The notes beneath the pieces are model-generated. The model saw only the letters and a program-made list of their open reading frames with translations, had not been told where the DNA came from and did no database searches. Shown here in pieces: positions 11,087 through 21,618 of a stretch of DNA of 64,000 bases. This stretch comes from Taxillus chinensis. Its lineage: Eukaryota; Streptophyta; Magnoliopsida; Santalales; Loranthaceae. A program made the translations under genes and the position numbers. Every line of letters starts with the position of its first letter. The stretch's first letter is position 1. The stretch spans positions 40,256,258 to 40,320,257 of the forward strand of contig CM042092.1 of NCBI GenBank assembly GCA_023512835.1, read 5' to 3'.

Positions 11087-11262
11087 CATCAAATGAAATT
11101 GATATATCCATACAAAATAAAATCGACAAAATGATGTATCCATATAAAATCAAATCCACAAAATGATATGTATCCATATAAAATAAAATCAAATCCACAA
11201 AATGATATGTATCAATATAAAATCAAATCAAATCCACAAAATGATATGTATCCATAGAAAAT
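11087..11262. repeat. AT-rich direct repeats, about 42 bp x 4
   Basis: Copies of AAATGATATGTATCCATA with AAATCAAATCCACA are repeated in tandem just inside the subterminal repeats. Confidence 0.8.
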
Positions 11263-14055
11263 TCATTAATTATATGGTTGGAAATGAATTTTGGTGCCAA
11301 GGTCTCATCTGAATCAGAAGATTGATGGTTGCTATGAAAAGGAGGCTGAGATAAACCCCAAGCTAGCAACTCTGTAATCGAGGCCGGTGTACTAACCAAT
11401 GCAGTAATCATACTAGCTTGTTCTTGTTGTACTCACATCATTTAAGCCATCTGTTCCTTCATGAGCATCATCTCTTGACCATGTTTCTCCTCAATTCGAG
11501 CAGTTTCCTTCTCAGCCAATTCAGCTCTAGCCAATGCCTCAGAGGCCACAGTCTCATATTGCCGACGAACTATGGTCCCTGGAGGAATCAATCCCACAAG
11601 AGGTATGCATCCACGTTTTGCATTTCCCATCACTTCGAGTAACGCCTTATCTCCGGCAATGGCCTCTGGTGTCCCGTCTGGCATCATACTTACTTGTACT
11701 TCCATATCTGACTGCATTATTCATCATGTTATACAGTAATTAAGGGGGAAGAAAATAAATTCCCAAAACATATTTTCAAATACCACTCAATTAAAATAGC
11801 TCAAGAAAATGATTAATTAACTTACCATTAGTCCCTGACAATGATCATCTAGTTGCGAACTATTCTTTGGAGTGTGTGTCTCCAAAAAAAATTCTAACTT
11901 CGAAGGTGGAACGCCATTACGGGCATTTGTCTACAAAATCATAAGTATAGATTTCAAAGTTATCCTTTATAAACAATAATTGAATTAGAAAAAATACTAC
12001 CTGAATTAGAAAAAAATAAATAAACAAAACTTTACCATTTCCTTCATTTTTTGAGCATAAGACTTTCTGCCCACATGATGATACATTTTCACTTTGAGGC
12101 GATTATCATGATTCTTCTGACTTTTTATCTGCACATTACAAATTAGTCAAAAAATAAAGTAAGTAGTACATTTTGAAAGTCTCTAGCATAATTTAATTAC
12201 ATTCATACATATAAGTATTACTTAATTAATATGTAAATCTAAACATATTAAATTAGCCCAAAGCAAAATTTAAATCCACCTATTCATAGACATGTTTTTG
12301 GGACATAAGTGGATCATCAAAGTAATTTTTTTTTGGGTCAGGTAGGAGGAATCGCTCAACTATTGCAACAGATCCCTTACATTCAATCTTGTCCGTATGT
12401 GATCACCTAGGTGCGCGGCAAGGGTGGAGAACTTCTGTCCCATTTAAGTTTTTTTTTTTGGACCTATTTTAAAGTTCGTTATCAGTGCAATCAACTTAAT
12501 GTAATTACATTCATTTATCCCTGCAACAAAGTTACCTATTCTGGACTTTAACCCCCACATCCAACTAAAAAGTCAAATTCTCAAACATAGTGATGATGGC
12601 AACTTTCTGAAGTCTTGGCTGATTAACCAGTCGCATTAAAAAGTGTAGTGGAAATAACTTCTTACAGCATGCCTTTTTGAGTTCCCATTTAGCCCTGTTC
12701 TGTTTTAGTCTGTGTTGGGTGTTTCCAATAGAAGGGCCCGTCAGTATTTCCTATCAAATGGTTGGATTTAAACAGCTTTTAGAATGGGACAAATTTTGCA
12801 TATACAAAATTCATTTTATCCACCTCTTAGAATGGGACGAATTTTGCATATGCAAATTCGTTGGGTGTTTGAATATGCATGTTGGCAGTTTTGTTTTTCC
12901 AGCTATGTTTTCTTGCCCTTAAATGGCTTAGTTTTATCTTTTTCTCCCAAAAACGATGCCAGTAAAGCTCATCGTTGTCCATGTATGTGTTAGTGGGCGC
13001 CTAAATTTATATATACTCTGGTTTAATTGTCCCATAAATATGCGCATACCATTCGAATAAAAGCCCCCGCATAAATACTGCAGTCACGTGCTCGTTTTGT
13101 TGTGTTTTTTTAAATGTGATTGTTTCAATTAGATTCATACATATGTATTAGTTAATATGTAAAATTAAACATATTAAATGAGCCCAAAGCAAAATTTTAA
13201 TCCAATAAATCATACTAAAAAAAGCCAATAAATCTGCCGAATGATAAATGAAATATGGGCAAAATTTCTATATTACATACATTGCCATCATCACTCCTCC
13301 AATAGTCAACCAATCGCTTCCATTGGTCCCCATCAATGTTAGAAGGTCGATGCTCGTACTATGCAACTATGTCCATGTCATGCATATGTCAAGCTATTTT
13401 AAGCCTATTCTTTGTAGATTTCCAACGTTCATTAATCTTTGCCCTCAACCATTTCTCTGCTTGTGGACGATTATCAAACTCAAAGCGGGACTGCATACAA
13501 GAAGCAAAGCAAATATTATAGCATATTTCGCCAATTAAACAAGGAATTTAAAAGAAATTGAGCAATAAAAATGTATATTTCATACACCTATCTTATCTAA
13601 TGCGATCTGTTTATCCACCTCCAACACATCCTTCCATTTCATTGCGTCCAATGGGATTATGCTACCATTACTTACAATCCCCCTATGTATTAGGATTGTC
13701 AGCTTGTCCAAATTCATTCATACAAATTTTCAGCTTTCCTCCCTCCTTGTTTAACATCCTTCTCAAACTTCTCCCTCTTCGTCTAACAGTTCCCTCATAG
13801 TTTATAATCAACGTTAAACAATACCAATTAATTAGGACATAAAAGTAATTTAGTTTATTAATTATACCAAGCTTCTATACCTGATGTTGATGTATCTATG
13901 TTTGTACATACAGTTGGTGTTGGAATATCGGTAGGTGCATTATTAGGTGGAATGCTTGGTCGGGTTTCAGCTTGTAGAGTACGCCGAGTTCGCATATTGA
14001 AAACAGACACGTAAGCTGCAAAATGACATAAATATAAATTTATAAGCTTAATCAA
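11223..14055 (-). pseudogene. Second CACTA gene: Ptta/En-Spm (Transposase_24-like), multi-exon
   Basis: I read this as a split minus-strand gene from short conserved pieces in order. An N-terminal piece, MRTRRTLQAETRP, lies at 14055-13858. MKWKDVLEVDKQIALDK lies near 13660-13600. FEFDNRPQAEKWLRAKINE is near 13485-13430, then QWKRLVDYWRSDDGN near 13320-13275. KMYHHVGRKSYAQKMKEM is near 12100-12050, RNGVPPSKLEFFLETHTP near 11930-11865, and the Glu-rich coiled-coil end is at 11717-11442. These are typical of the plant Ptta/En/Spm transposase family, the partner that binds CACTA ends. The QWKRLVDYW segment is followed by a stop in that reading. Exon ends are not fixed, and 12541-13250 looks intronic. 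Intactness is doubtful. Confidence 0.7.
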
Positions 14056-14220
14056 ATAAACCCATAACAGGATATAGTTGCAATTGAAAAAAAAAAATTA
14101 GACTTGCCTAGGAAAAAAAAACGACTTGCTTCTATTTCTTGATTTCAAATTCTGCTTCACAAGGAAGGGGCTTTTGTACCCAAATCCTAGGATTTAAATT
14201 GATTTCTAATTCTGCAGAAT

Positions 14221-14405
14221 TAATTATTACGAACCTGCATTATTAGAAGCAGCTTAATTCAACAGAATTAATTCTTACGAACCTGCATTATTAGAAGCAG
14301 CTTAATTCTGCAAAATTAATTCTTACGAACCTGCATTATTAGAAGTAGTTGCTTAGTACGGACTTGCATTATTAGAAGCAGCTGCTTAATACGAACCTAC
14401 ATTAT
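14221..14405. repeat. Tandem repeat, about 57 bp x 3-4
   Basis: Copies share AATTCTTACGAACCTGCATT followed by ATTAGAAGCAGCTT. It lies between the two CACTA transposase genes, in DNA with no coding signal. Confidence 0.8.
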
Positions 14406-14737
14406 TGGTTGAAAATCTCAGAGATATGGCACAGAATGTTGGCTCTCAGCTTTTTATCATGCGAGAGGGGGCTATCATTTGCCAATTCCAGACCCTGAAG
14501 GCAGCAATATTAGTGCTTTTATGGAAGGCCCAAGTTTAAGTGCTTAACAGACCCCATATGTGGTACCACATCTTGCTGACGGGGGGATTTCAGTCCAACA
14601 GGAGACGATTTCAGAGGATAAATCTACAAAAGGAAACAAAAAAATATTGCTGACGGGGGGATGCAAGCTGGAAAATTGACTTCTCCACTGGGAAAGAAGA
14701 GGGGATGCAAGCTGGAAATTTTTCGTTTCCAATGGTG

Positions 14738-15230
14738 TATGGCAGTACTGCCCATAATTTTAAAATTCACAATGGTGTACACATGTGTTCTGTTTGCGCT
14801 CCGTTTGGTTCTACCCATGGTCTATTGACGTATCCAATGGTCTGAAATAACCTAATTATGTGCAGTACTGCCCAGAATACATATTTTTAAGCTTAATTTA
14901 TAAGCTTAAAAAATCCCATCAACTAGCTTCAGCAATATATCACACTGCATAAACCAGAGCATATGAACATATATGGCAGTACAAAATTGAGCAAGTCTGG
15001 GCATGGCAGTATTGCCCAAAATTCTGGGCATGGATGATGGACCAAATTCTGGGCATGGCAGTACTGCCCAGAATTTTAAAATTCACAATGGTGTTTTTTT
15101 TAAGAAAAATATAATAAATCAAAGATCAGAAAATTCTTACATATAAAGTCTTCATGTGCCTTCAATACGGTTATACATAATTCAGACTGAACATGAATTT
15201 TACATGGGCATGGCAGTACTGAACATGATT
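14738..15230. repeat. Interspersed GGCAGTACTGCCCA palindromes
   Basis: The 14-bp palindrome-like word TGGCAGTACTGCCCA, with the trailing AATTTTAAAATTCACAATGG, occurs near 14741 and 15056. Shorter GGCAGTA(C/T)TG variants lie near 14865, 14973, 15004 and 15210. No gene is apparent here. It may be downstream or intronic CACTA DNA. Confidence 0.7.
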
Positions 15231-15399
15231 TTACATATAAACATCAGAAAATACATACTAATTCGGTTATACAAAATTCCAAAATATAAAATGACATAAA
15301 TACTGCTTAGGTTTCCCACATTTGAAGATCAGTCTGCCGTATTGTCCACTTATTCAATGAACACTTATCACATATCATCAACAGACCCTTCCACGCTAG

Positions 15400-18300
15400 T
15401 CAAGTTGAAGTAATCCTGGGCAAATTTTTAATAGCAACCTCCCAATCTTTTGCTACTGGGTCATCAATGTAGAATACTTGCAATGCTTGAGCTGCAATAA
15501 TGTAAGGTTCATCGGTAGCTACAAACCGCTTAGAGTTGACAATTGTGATTCCAAATTTATCCTTCTTTACAGCACTCCCATTGTCATGCACCCAAATACA
15601 TTTAAACAGTACAACCTTCCTGGATTCATGGTAGCCAACTTCAATAATATCAATTAGGAGGCCATAGTACATGCACTCATCGTTGTTTGCAGTTTTCGCC
15701 GTAAGAATAACTCCACTATTTTGAGTCTTTTTATTTTTGTCAACATCTAAGACACGAAATCGAAAACCCATTTATGACAAACCTCTTATACTTTTTAATA
15801 GTATGCATGGGTCCCCTTGCCAACCAATATATATCAGAACGAATAGAATCGCCACCTTCGATATACGAACGGTTAACCTAGTTAAGCAGTTTATAATTAT
15901 GTTAGACAATTAAAATGACTATAACAACCAATATTTGGCATGTTATAGAAATAGAATTAAATAAAATACATATGTAATATTACTTACTTTCTCCTTCAAC
16001 TAGTTTGGAAACTCCGCACTATGCCTTCACTTAATGATCATTTCTCCTTCATTAGGACTTTGAGCCTCAATTAGTTTATAGTGTTCTCTACAGTCCAAAG
16101 CATACATTTAATACATATCTATATATGCTAACTTTTTGGTATAGTGTAAGATGCATGACCAATTCAAATTTCAAAGTTGACTTACTCTATAAAAGGGGCA
16201 ATTTTAGGGCAATTGAATAGGAGATAAGAATGCATCGCTTCTCGATCTTTATGTGATAATAAAACAATATCTACTTTTCCCAGTGGACGACCTGACCTTG
16301 AGAAAATAGATAGCCCTTCTTTAGGTTCAGTGGAACTAGGTTCGTAGTTCCTTGGGATACGAGTACTCTTTCTCTCTACATCATGCAAATACCTTGTGCA
16401 AAAGGTTAGACATTCTTCAACAAGGTACCCTTGTGCAATAGAGCCCTCCGGCCGACTCTTATTCCGCACATATGCTTTCAATGTGTGTAAGTACCTATAT
16501 AGGATAGAGTATTGAGCAATTTTTGGAAGTCAATACTAAGTGGTTATACATAAAATTCATAAATTAGAAAGTAAGGGATTCACAAACCTCTCAATTGGGT
16601 ACATCCAACGATATTGCACTGGCCGAGCAATCCTTGTTTCGCTAGGTAGATGGATTGCTAAATGAATCATTATATAAAAAAAATGCTGGTAGGAATATCT
16701 TTTCCAGTTCACAAAGTGTTATAGGAATCCGACGCTCAAGGTCCATAAAAGACTCAATTGTACCAATCTTTGAGCACAACTCACGAAAGATATTGCTAAG
16801 CTCTATCAATACACGGGCCACATCATATGGCAATGCCTTTCTCACTGCAAGTGGAAGTAGTTGCTGCATTAAAATGTGATAGTCATGGCTCTTCATCCCA
16901 GTGATAGTTCGCTTACCAAGGTTGACACATCGTGAAATGTTTGCTCCATAACCATCAGGCAATTTAACATTCCCTAAGACGTTACAAAAAAATGTCTTTT
17001 GCTTTCTTGTCCATTATATAAATAGTAGCTTTGTAACATTGCTTATTCGTCTTAGGGTTCATGTAAGGAAGCATATCTGTCCTAATTCGTAACTCTTTTA
17101 AGTCTTCACGTGCCTTCAATGAATCCTTTGTATGATAAGGAATATCCAATAAAGTACCAACCAAGCTCTCACAAATATTTTTCTCAATGTGCATCACATC
17201 CAAGTTATGCCTTATTAATAAATGCTCCCAATAAGGCAATGTGAAGAATATGCGTCTCTTTTGCCAACCATCCTCTCGATTATCTCCATGTTTAATCAGT
17301 TTCCCAAATGTGTTGTTGATGTCATGCATCTGATCCAACATTTGAGCACCAGTCAATGACATTGGGAGGGGGGGGCTCATCTCAGTCATACCATTGAATG
17401 TGAATGTCTCACTACGAAAGCTGCGATCAGGGTCTAAAAATCTACAGTGGCCCATATAACAACATTTATGACTACCATATAAGTATTTTTTATCCACATC
17501 CACATTACAATGAGGACAAGCCAAATACCCTTTAGTGCTCCACCCAGATAAGTTAGCATATGCAGGGAAGTCATTAATTGTCTAAAGTAATGCTGCACGC
17601 ATAGTGAAATTTTGTTTAAGGGAAGCATCATAAGTACAAATCCCATCAACCCACAAGCTGTTCAAGTCATCAATTAATGGCTGCAAATATACGTTAATGT
17701 CATTTCCAGGTGCCATAGGGCCAGGAATAAGCAATGACATGAAAAAGTTAGGTTGCTTCATGCACACCCATGGAGGTAAATTGTATGGCATAAGTACCAC
17801 TGGCCACGTGCTATGGGAAAGGGACATTAAACCAAATGGATTGAAGCCATCAGTTGCTAGTCCAAGTCTGACATTGCGAGTCTTCACACTAAACCCAGGG
17901 AAACTTTTGACTAGGGTTTTCCAAGCCTCAGAATCAGCTGGATGCCTCAATACTCCATCATTAGTACGCTGATCTGCATGCCATCTCATCAAACCAGCAG
18001 TCTTATTAGACATAAATAATCTCTGCAACCGTGGCATCAAGGGGAAGTGATACAAAACCTTAGCAGGTGTTTTCTTATCTTTAGTAGATCCAGAGTCCAC
18101 ACCATTGTCAATGGTCTTCCACCTCGAAGTATTGCATATGGAGCACATAGTATCATTAAGTGAATCTTTCCGATATAACATGCAATCATTAGGGCATGCA
18201 TCAATCTTAGAGTACCCAAGGCCTAGGTCCTGTATCATTTTTTTAGTACGAGAGAATGATTTTGGCATTGTTTCATTAATATCTGGAAAGACATCCTTTA

Positions 18301-18940
18301 AGAAATCGAGCAATGCAGTAAACCCCTTGTCACTGAATCCATGTAGACATTTCAATTGATACAAATGAATAACGAAAGAAAGAACAGTGTATTTCTTGCA
18401 TCTATGTTATAATTCTTCGTTAGCATCTTTTACTAAATTGTAAAATTTAGCTGCATCAGGATTTGGCACATCAATGATATCATTGTCATCCTCAGTCCCT
18501 CCTTCAACATATGGGAACCCAAATGCTTCATGCAACATCCCTTGTATATCATCAAATTCTTCATCACCATCCCCTTTTATAGCAGACATATCTCTTGACA
18601 TAGAATTAGACTTTTCTTTTTCCCCGTGATAAACCCATCTAAGATTCATATAGCCAGGAGACATTCCATTAATGATTAAATGCTCTTCCACAAAGTCTTG
18701 TTCACCCAAAATATTATTACAACATCACTTACATGGACAATATATCTTTCCATTTGTAGATGCATTTACAAATGCATAATCGAGGAAGTTATTAACTCCA
18801 TATTTATACTCTGAAGTCCATCGCATAAGATTGATCCAACTTCTATCCATGACAGAAGGTATGACAAAATTATAACTATAAAATACAATATTCATGTTAT
18901 CATCCAACATCTTATCATAATAGATATAATTAGCCAACAT
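15400..18940 (-). pseudogene. tnp2: CACTA TNP2-type transposase (broken)
   Basis: Domains in order: a transposase-associated domain at 18940-18725 (MDRSWINLMRW, YCPCK); a linker at 18709-18407; the tnp2 core from 18364, with CPNDC and CSIC zinc ribbon, LATDGFNPF with a conserved Asp, and NLDVMHIEKNI near 17200; a DUF4218-like part at 16962-16182; and a DUF4216-like part at 15771-15400. Stops interrupt the same frame at 18725 (TGA), 18407 (TAA) and 17582 (TAG where the family has Trp). Frame breaks lie at T runs near 16990 and 16680 and near 15760. A GTAAGT donor at about 16170 and coding remnants at 16110-15990 (with TGA and TAG) indicate introns. It would cut and paste CACTA ends, but this copy is dead. 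Confidence 0.92.
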
Positions 18941-19149
18941 TCATGTGTGAGAGTCCAAAATTTATTTTTCCTGTATTATTTTTCCTATAATTCCGAGTTA
19001 TTCGGAACACCCAATAAAATGAGATTAATTATATGAACCAAAACAAATAAAATACTTATATTGGATTCCAAAACATTTTTATCAGAATGTAGCAATTCTA
19101 AATCTTTTTCACCACACCACACCTCTGCTGCTATGGAGAAAAATATTCT

Positions 19150-19735
19150 ATGACACGGCCTTTGGATCAGGTGAAGGTTTTAAGGTCAATGAGGCCAATG
19201 CAGCTTGAAGATGTGATTGTAGGCCAATATAAGGGCCACAGCAAGGGCGATAAATCGTATCCGGCATACAAAGATGACCCGACAGTGCCGAAGGGCAGTC
19301 TCACCCCAACATTTGTGGTTGCTGCTCTCTTTATCAACAATGCCAGGTGGGATGGCGTCCCTTTCCTGATCAAAGCAGGCAAAGCACTCCACACTAGGCG
19401 GTAAGTTAGGTCTTTTTTCTTTCTTTCCATCAATGCAACAATTTTTTCCCCCCACTTTATGTAGCTTTATAATATTCTTGTATATCGAATGACTTGTATA
19501 GTGTGTGATATTTAATGAAATACAAAGCAGAAATCTGAGTTCAGTTTAGGCGTGTCCCAGGTAATTTGTACAAACGAAACTTTGGAACAGATTTGGACAA
19601 GGCTACCAACGAGCTTGTTCTCCGCGTACAACCTGATGAAGCTATATACCTCAGGATTAACAACAAGGTTCTTGGTCTTGGAATGCAGTTGGATCGCAGT
19701 GACTTAAATTTGCTTTTCAAAGCAAGGTACGTAGA
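19150..19735 (+). pseudogene. Captured fragment of plastid-type glucose-6-phosphate dehydrogenase gene
   Basis: Two exon pieces separated by an intron remain. 19160-19398 reads [50 protein letters not shown], followed by a GTAAGT donor. 19529-19727 reads from [19 protein letters not shown] to KARY, followed by a GTACGT donor. These match the C-terminal half of plant plastidic G6PDH, the NADP-dependent first step of the pentose phosphate pathway. The N-terminal catalytic half and the end are absent, and a TGA replaces an Arg codon at about 19537. Retained intron boundaries mean genomic DNA was captured. It lies inside the CACTA, opposite to the transposase. Confidence 0.9.
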
Positions 19736-20132
19736 TTTTCCAAAAATATCTTTGACTGTAAATGTAAAGCACTTGCTTCTTTTTAAAAAAATGGTAAACG
19801 TACAGGTAAATAATTACAAGGAAGGGAGGGTAAAAAAATATGGCATATACTTACCTAGCTTCCATTGATTGAAGCTATATTTTTAACCTACGACATTCAT
19901 TTTTCTATTATAACCTTATCCACTAACTAAAGGCAAGGCAACATCTGGTTGAGTTTTGTTTTGTTTATTTATAAATTGGTATTTCTTTTTAGTTCACCCT
20001 TAACGCGCCATATATGGCTTATAGTAAGTGCTGCTGTTGATGTAACAAAACTTTGGGTCTGTCACTCAGTTATCCACAAGAAATACTAGATGCGTATATT
20101 GGAATGTCTTATGATGCTTCAATTCATTTTAG

Positions 20133-20926
20133 GTTCTAAGTGATTCACAAAAAAGAGCAATTTATGATCAGTATGGTGAAGAAGGGCTTGAAGGCCAAGT
20201 GCCCCCAGGTGCGGGCAGTACTGGTGGTCCTTCCTTCTTCCAGACAGGTGATGGTTCGACAGTGTTCAGGTTCAATCCCAGGAATGCCAATGACATCTTT
20301 GCAGAGTTCTTTGGCTCTTCCACCCCCTTTGGAGGCGCTGGAATGAGGGGTGGGTCTATGTTTCCCGGCAGGATGTTCGGGGAAGATATGTTGAGTTCAT
20401 TTGGTGACAACAGGCCAATGAGCCAGGCACCTCAGAAAGTGCCTCCTATTGAGAGCTCACTTCCCTGCAGCCTGGAAGAACTCTAGAAAGGAACCACAAA
20501 GAAGATGAAGATCTCAAGGGAGATTGCGGACACAAGCGGGTGAGTAGTGTGATCCTAGAGTCGTGCAACAAAGCATGGCTAACGGGCGGGTGTATGTGCA
20601 CTTGTGCACCCTCTAATTTTTATGGCTTGGAATGTTGCAGGAAGACAATTCCAGTGGAGGAGGTCCTAACCATTGACATTAAGGCCGGCTGGAAGAAAGG
20701 CACAAAGATCACATTTGCAAAGAAAGGGAACGAGATGGTGGACACTATTCCTTACTGTCCCCATCACTAATGTGATCCATCCAACCTATGAGGAGGTTGT
20801 GCCTAGGGAAGGGATGCCCATTCCCAAGGACCCTTCAAAGAGAGGCAACCTCAGAATCAAGTTCAACATCAAATTTCCAGAAGGCTGCACTCAAGAAGTT
20901 GCTGCCTTCATAAGAAGATATACGTG
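20133..20926 (+). pseudogene. Captured fragment of a DnaJ/HSP40 co-chaperone gene
   Basis: After an acceptor (TTTTAG) at 20132 comes VLSDSQKRAIYDQYGEEGLE, the end of a J domain. A Gly/Phe-rich linker (FNPRNANDIFAEFFGSS) and the start of the substrate-binding domain (PCSLEEL) follow. A TAG stop then replaces a Tyr codon at about 20485. An intron (donor GTGAGT near 20541, acceptor TTGCAG near 20640) leads to IPVEEVLTIDIKAGWKKGTK. An internal deletion with frame change joins this to the C-terminal YEEVVPREGMPIPKDPSKRG. The family is class II (type B) DnaJ, cochaperones of Hsp70. The J domain HPD motif is not included. It is a second gene captured by the CACTA. Confidence 0.9.
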
Positions 20927-20929
20927 AGG

Positions 20930-21400
20930 TTTGTAGAGAATGATAATGTTGTATATTATAATCATGTCTATGGCAGGGGGGAAAAAACTTGCGCCGTAGT
21001 TCGCAAGTAGGAATATTTGTGCTAGTGTGTATTATATTCCGTGAGCAGCGGTGCCCGCCTCTGTACTATCTATACAGAGCAGCAGTGCCAGCGCCTGATT
21101 AATGATATCCTACAAAATATAGTATCAAAGCAGAGGGAGTAATGGAAATACCTGCAGTGCATGGGATTTCGTGCAGGCCAAACCTATCCAGGGATTGAAC
21201 GCTTGTTAAGATGAAAAGGGATTGGACGCTGATTGTTGCCGCAGACTGGGAATGGATTGATGGTCCTTTCTGTGTGAAAAGCAAGAGGGAGCAACAGACC
21301 TTCTATGGTTGCATGAAGGGGAAGAGGGAACATTGTGAGATTGAGAGAGAAGGGAGAGGATGAAAAATTTCTGTCCGAAATTACTCCCGCCCACATCGTT
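20930..21400. other. CACTA internal DNA, no gene recognised
   Basis: This spans from the DnaJ fragment to the right subterminal region. No conserved reading frame is seen. It could include leftover 3' DNA of the captured gene. Confidence 0.5.
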
Positions 21401-21590
21401 TTGGGACGGAAAATATTCCCACCTGCCTTTTGGGATGAAACATAAATTAAAAGGCAAAATTTAATGTATTTAAGAAATTAAATTTGTTTTTTTATTTGGG
21501 ACGGTTTTCAAATTTAGTAATTTTGTGATGTTTTGAGACGGTAAATTCTGTCTCTAATTTGAGACAAATAATAATTCATCCCTAATTTAG
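21400..21590. repeat. CACTA right subterminal repeats
   Basis: Several TTTGGGACGG / GAGACGGTAAATTC / TCCCTAATTT motifs in both orientations mirror those at the left end. Confidence 0.75.
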
Positions 21591-21618
21591 TCTCAATAGC
21601 CCATTTTTTTTTGTAGTA
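21591..21618 (-). repeat. CACTA right terminal inverted repeat
   Basis: Complement of the left repeat. It reads inward TACTACAAAA to GCTATTGAGA, and the outermost base differs from canonical C. Confidence 0.9.

Larger units (their letters stand above)
10437..21618 (-). mobile_element. CACTA (En/Spm) DNA transposon carrying host gene fragments
   Basis: The termini are 28-bp inverted repeats: CACTATAAAA on the left, and on the right TACTACAAAA read inward, ending in GCTATTGAGA in both. About 23 of 28 positions match, and the right outermost base is changed (T for C). A 3-bp target duplication, TCT, flanks it at 10434-10436 and 21619-21621, the length expected of CACTA elements. It contains subterminal GGGACG/CGTCCC repeats, a tnp2-type transposase and a second Ptta/En-Spm gene on the minus strand, and plus-strand G6PDH and DnaJ fragments between the transposase start and the right end. 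All genes are broken, so movement would need a helper. Confidence 0.93.

Noticed and set aside
19150..20926. Functional G6PDH and DnaJ genes
   Set aside because: Only internal exons remain, with stops, a large deletion and no start, and they lie between CACTA ends.
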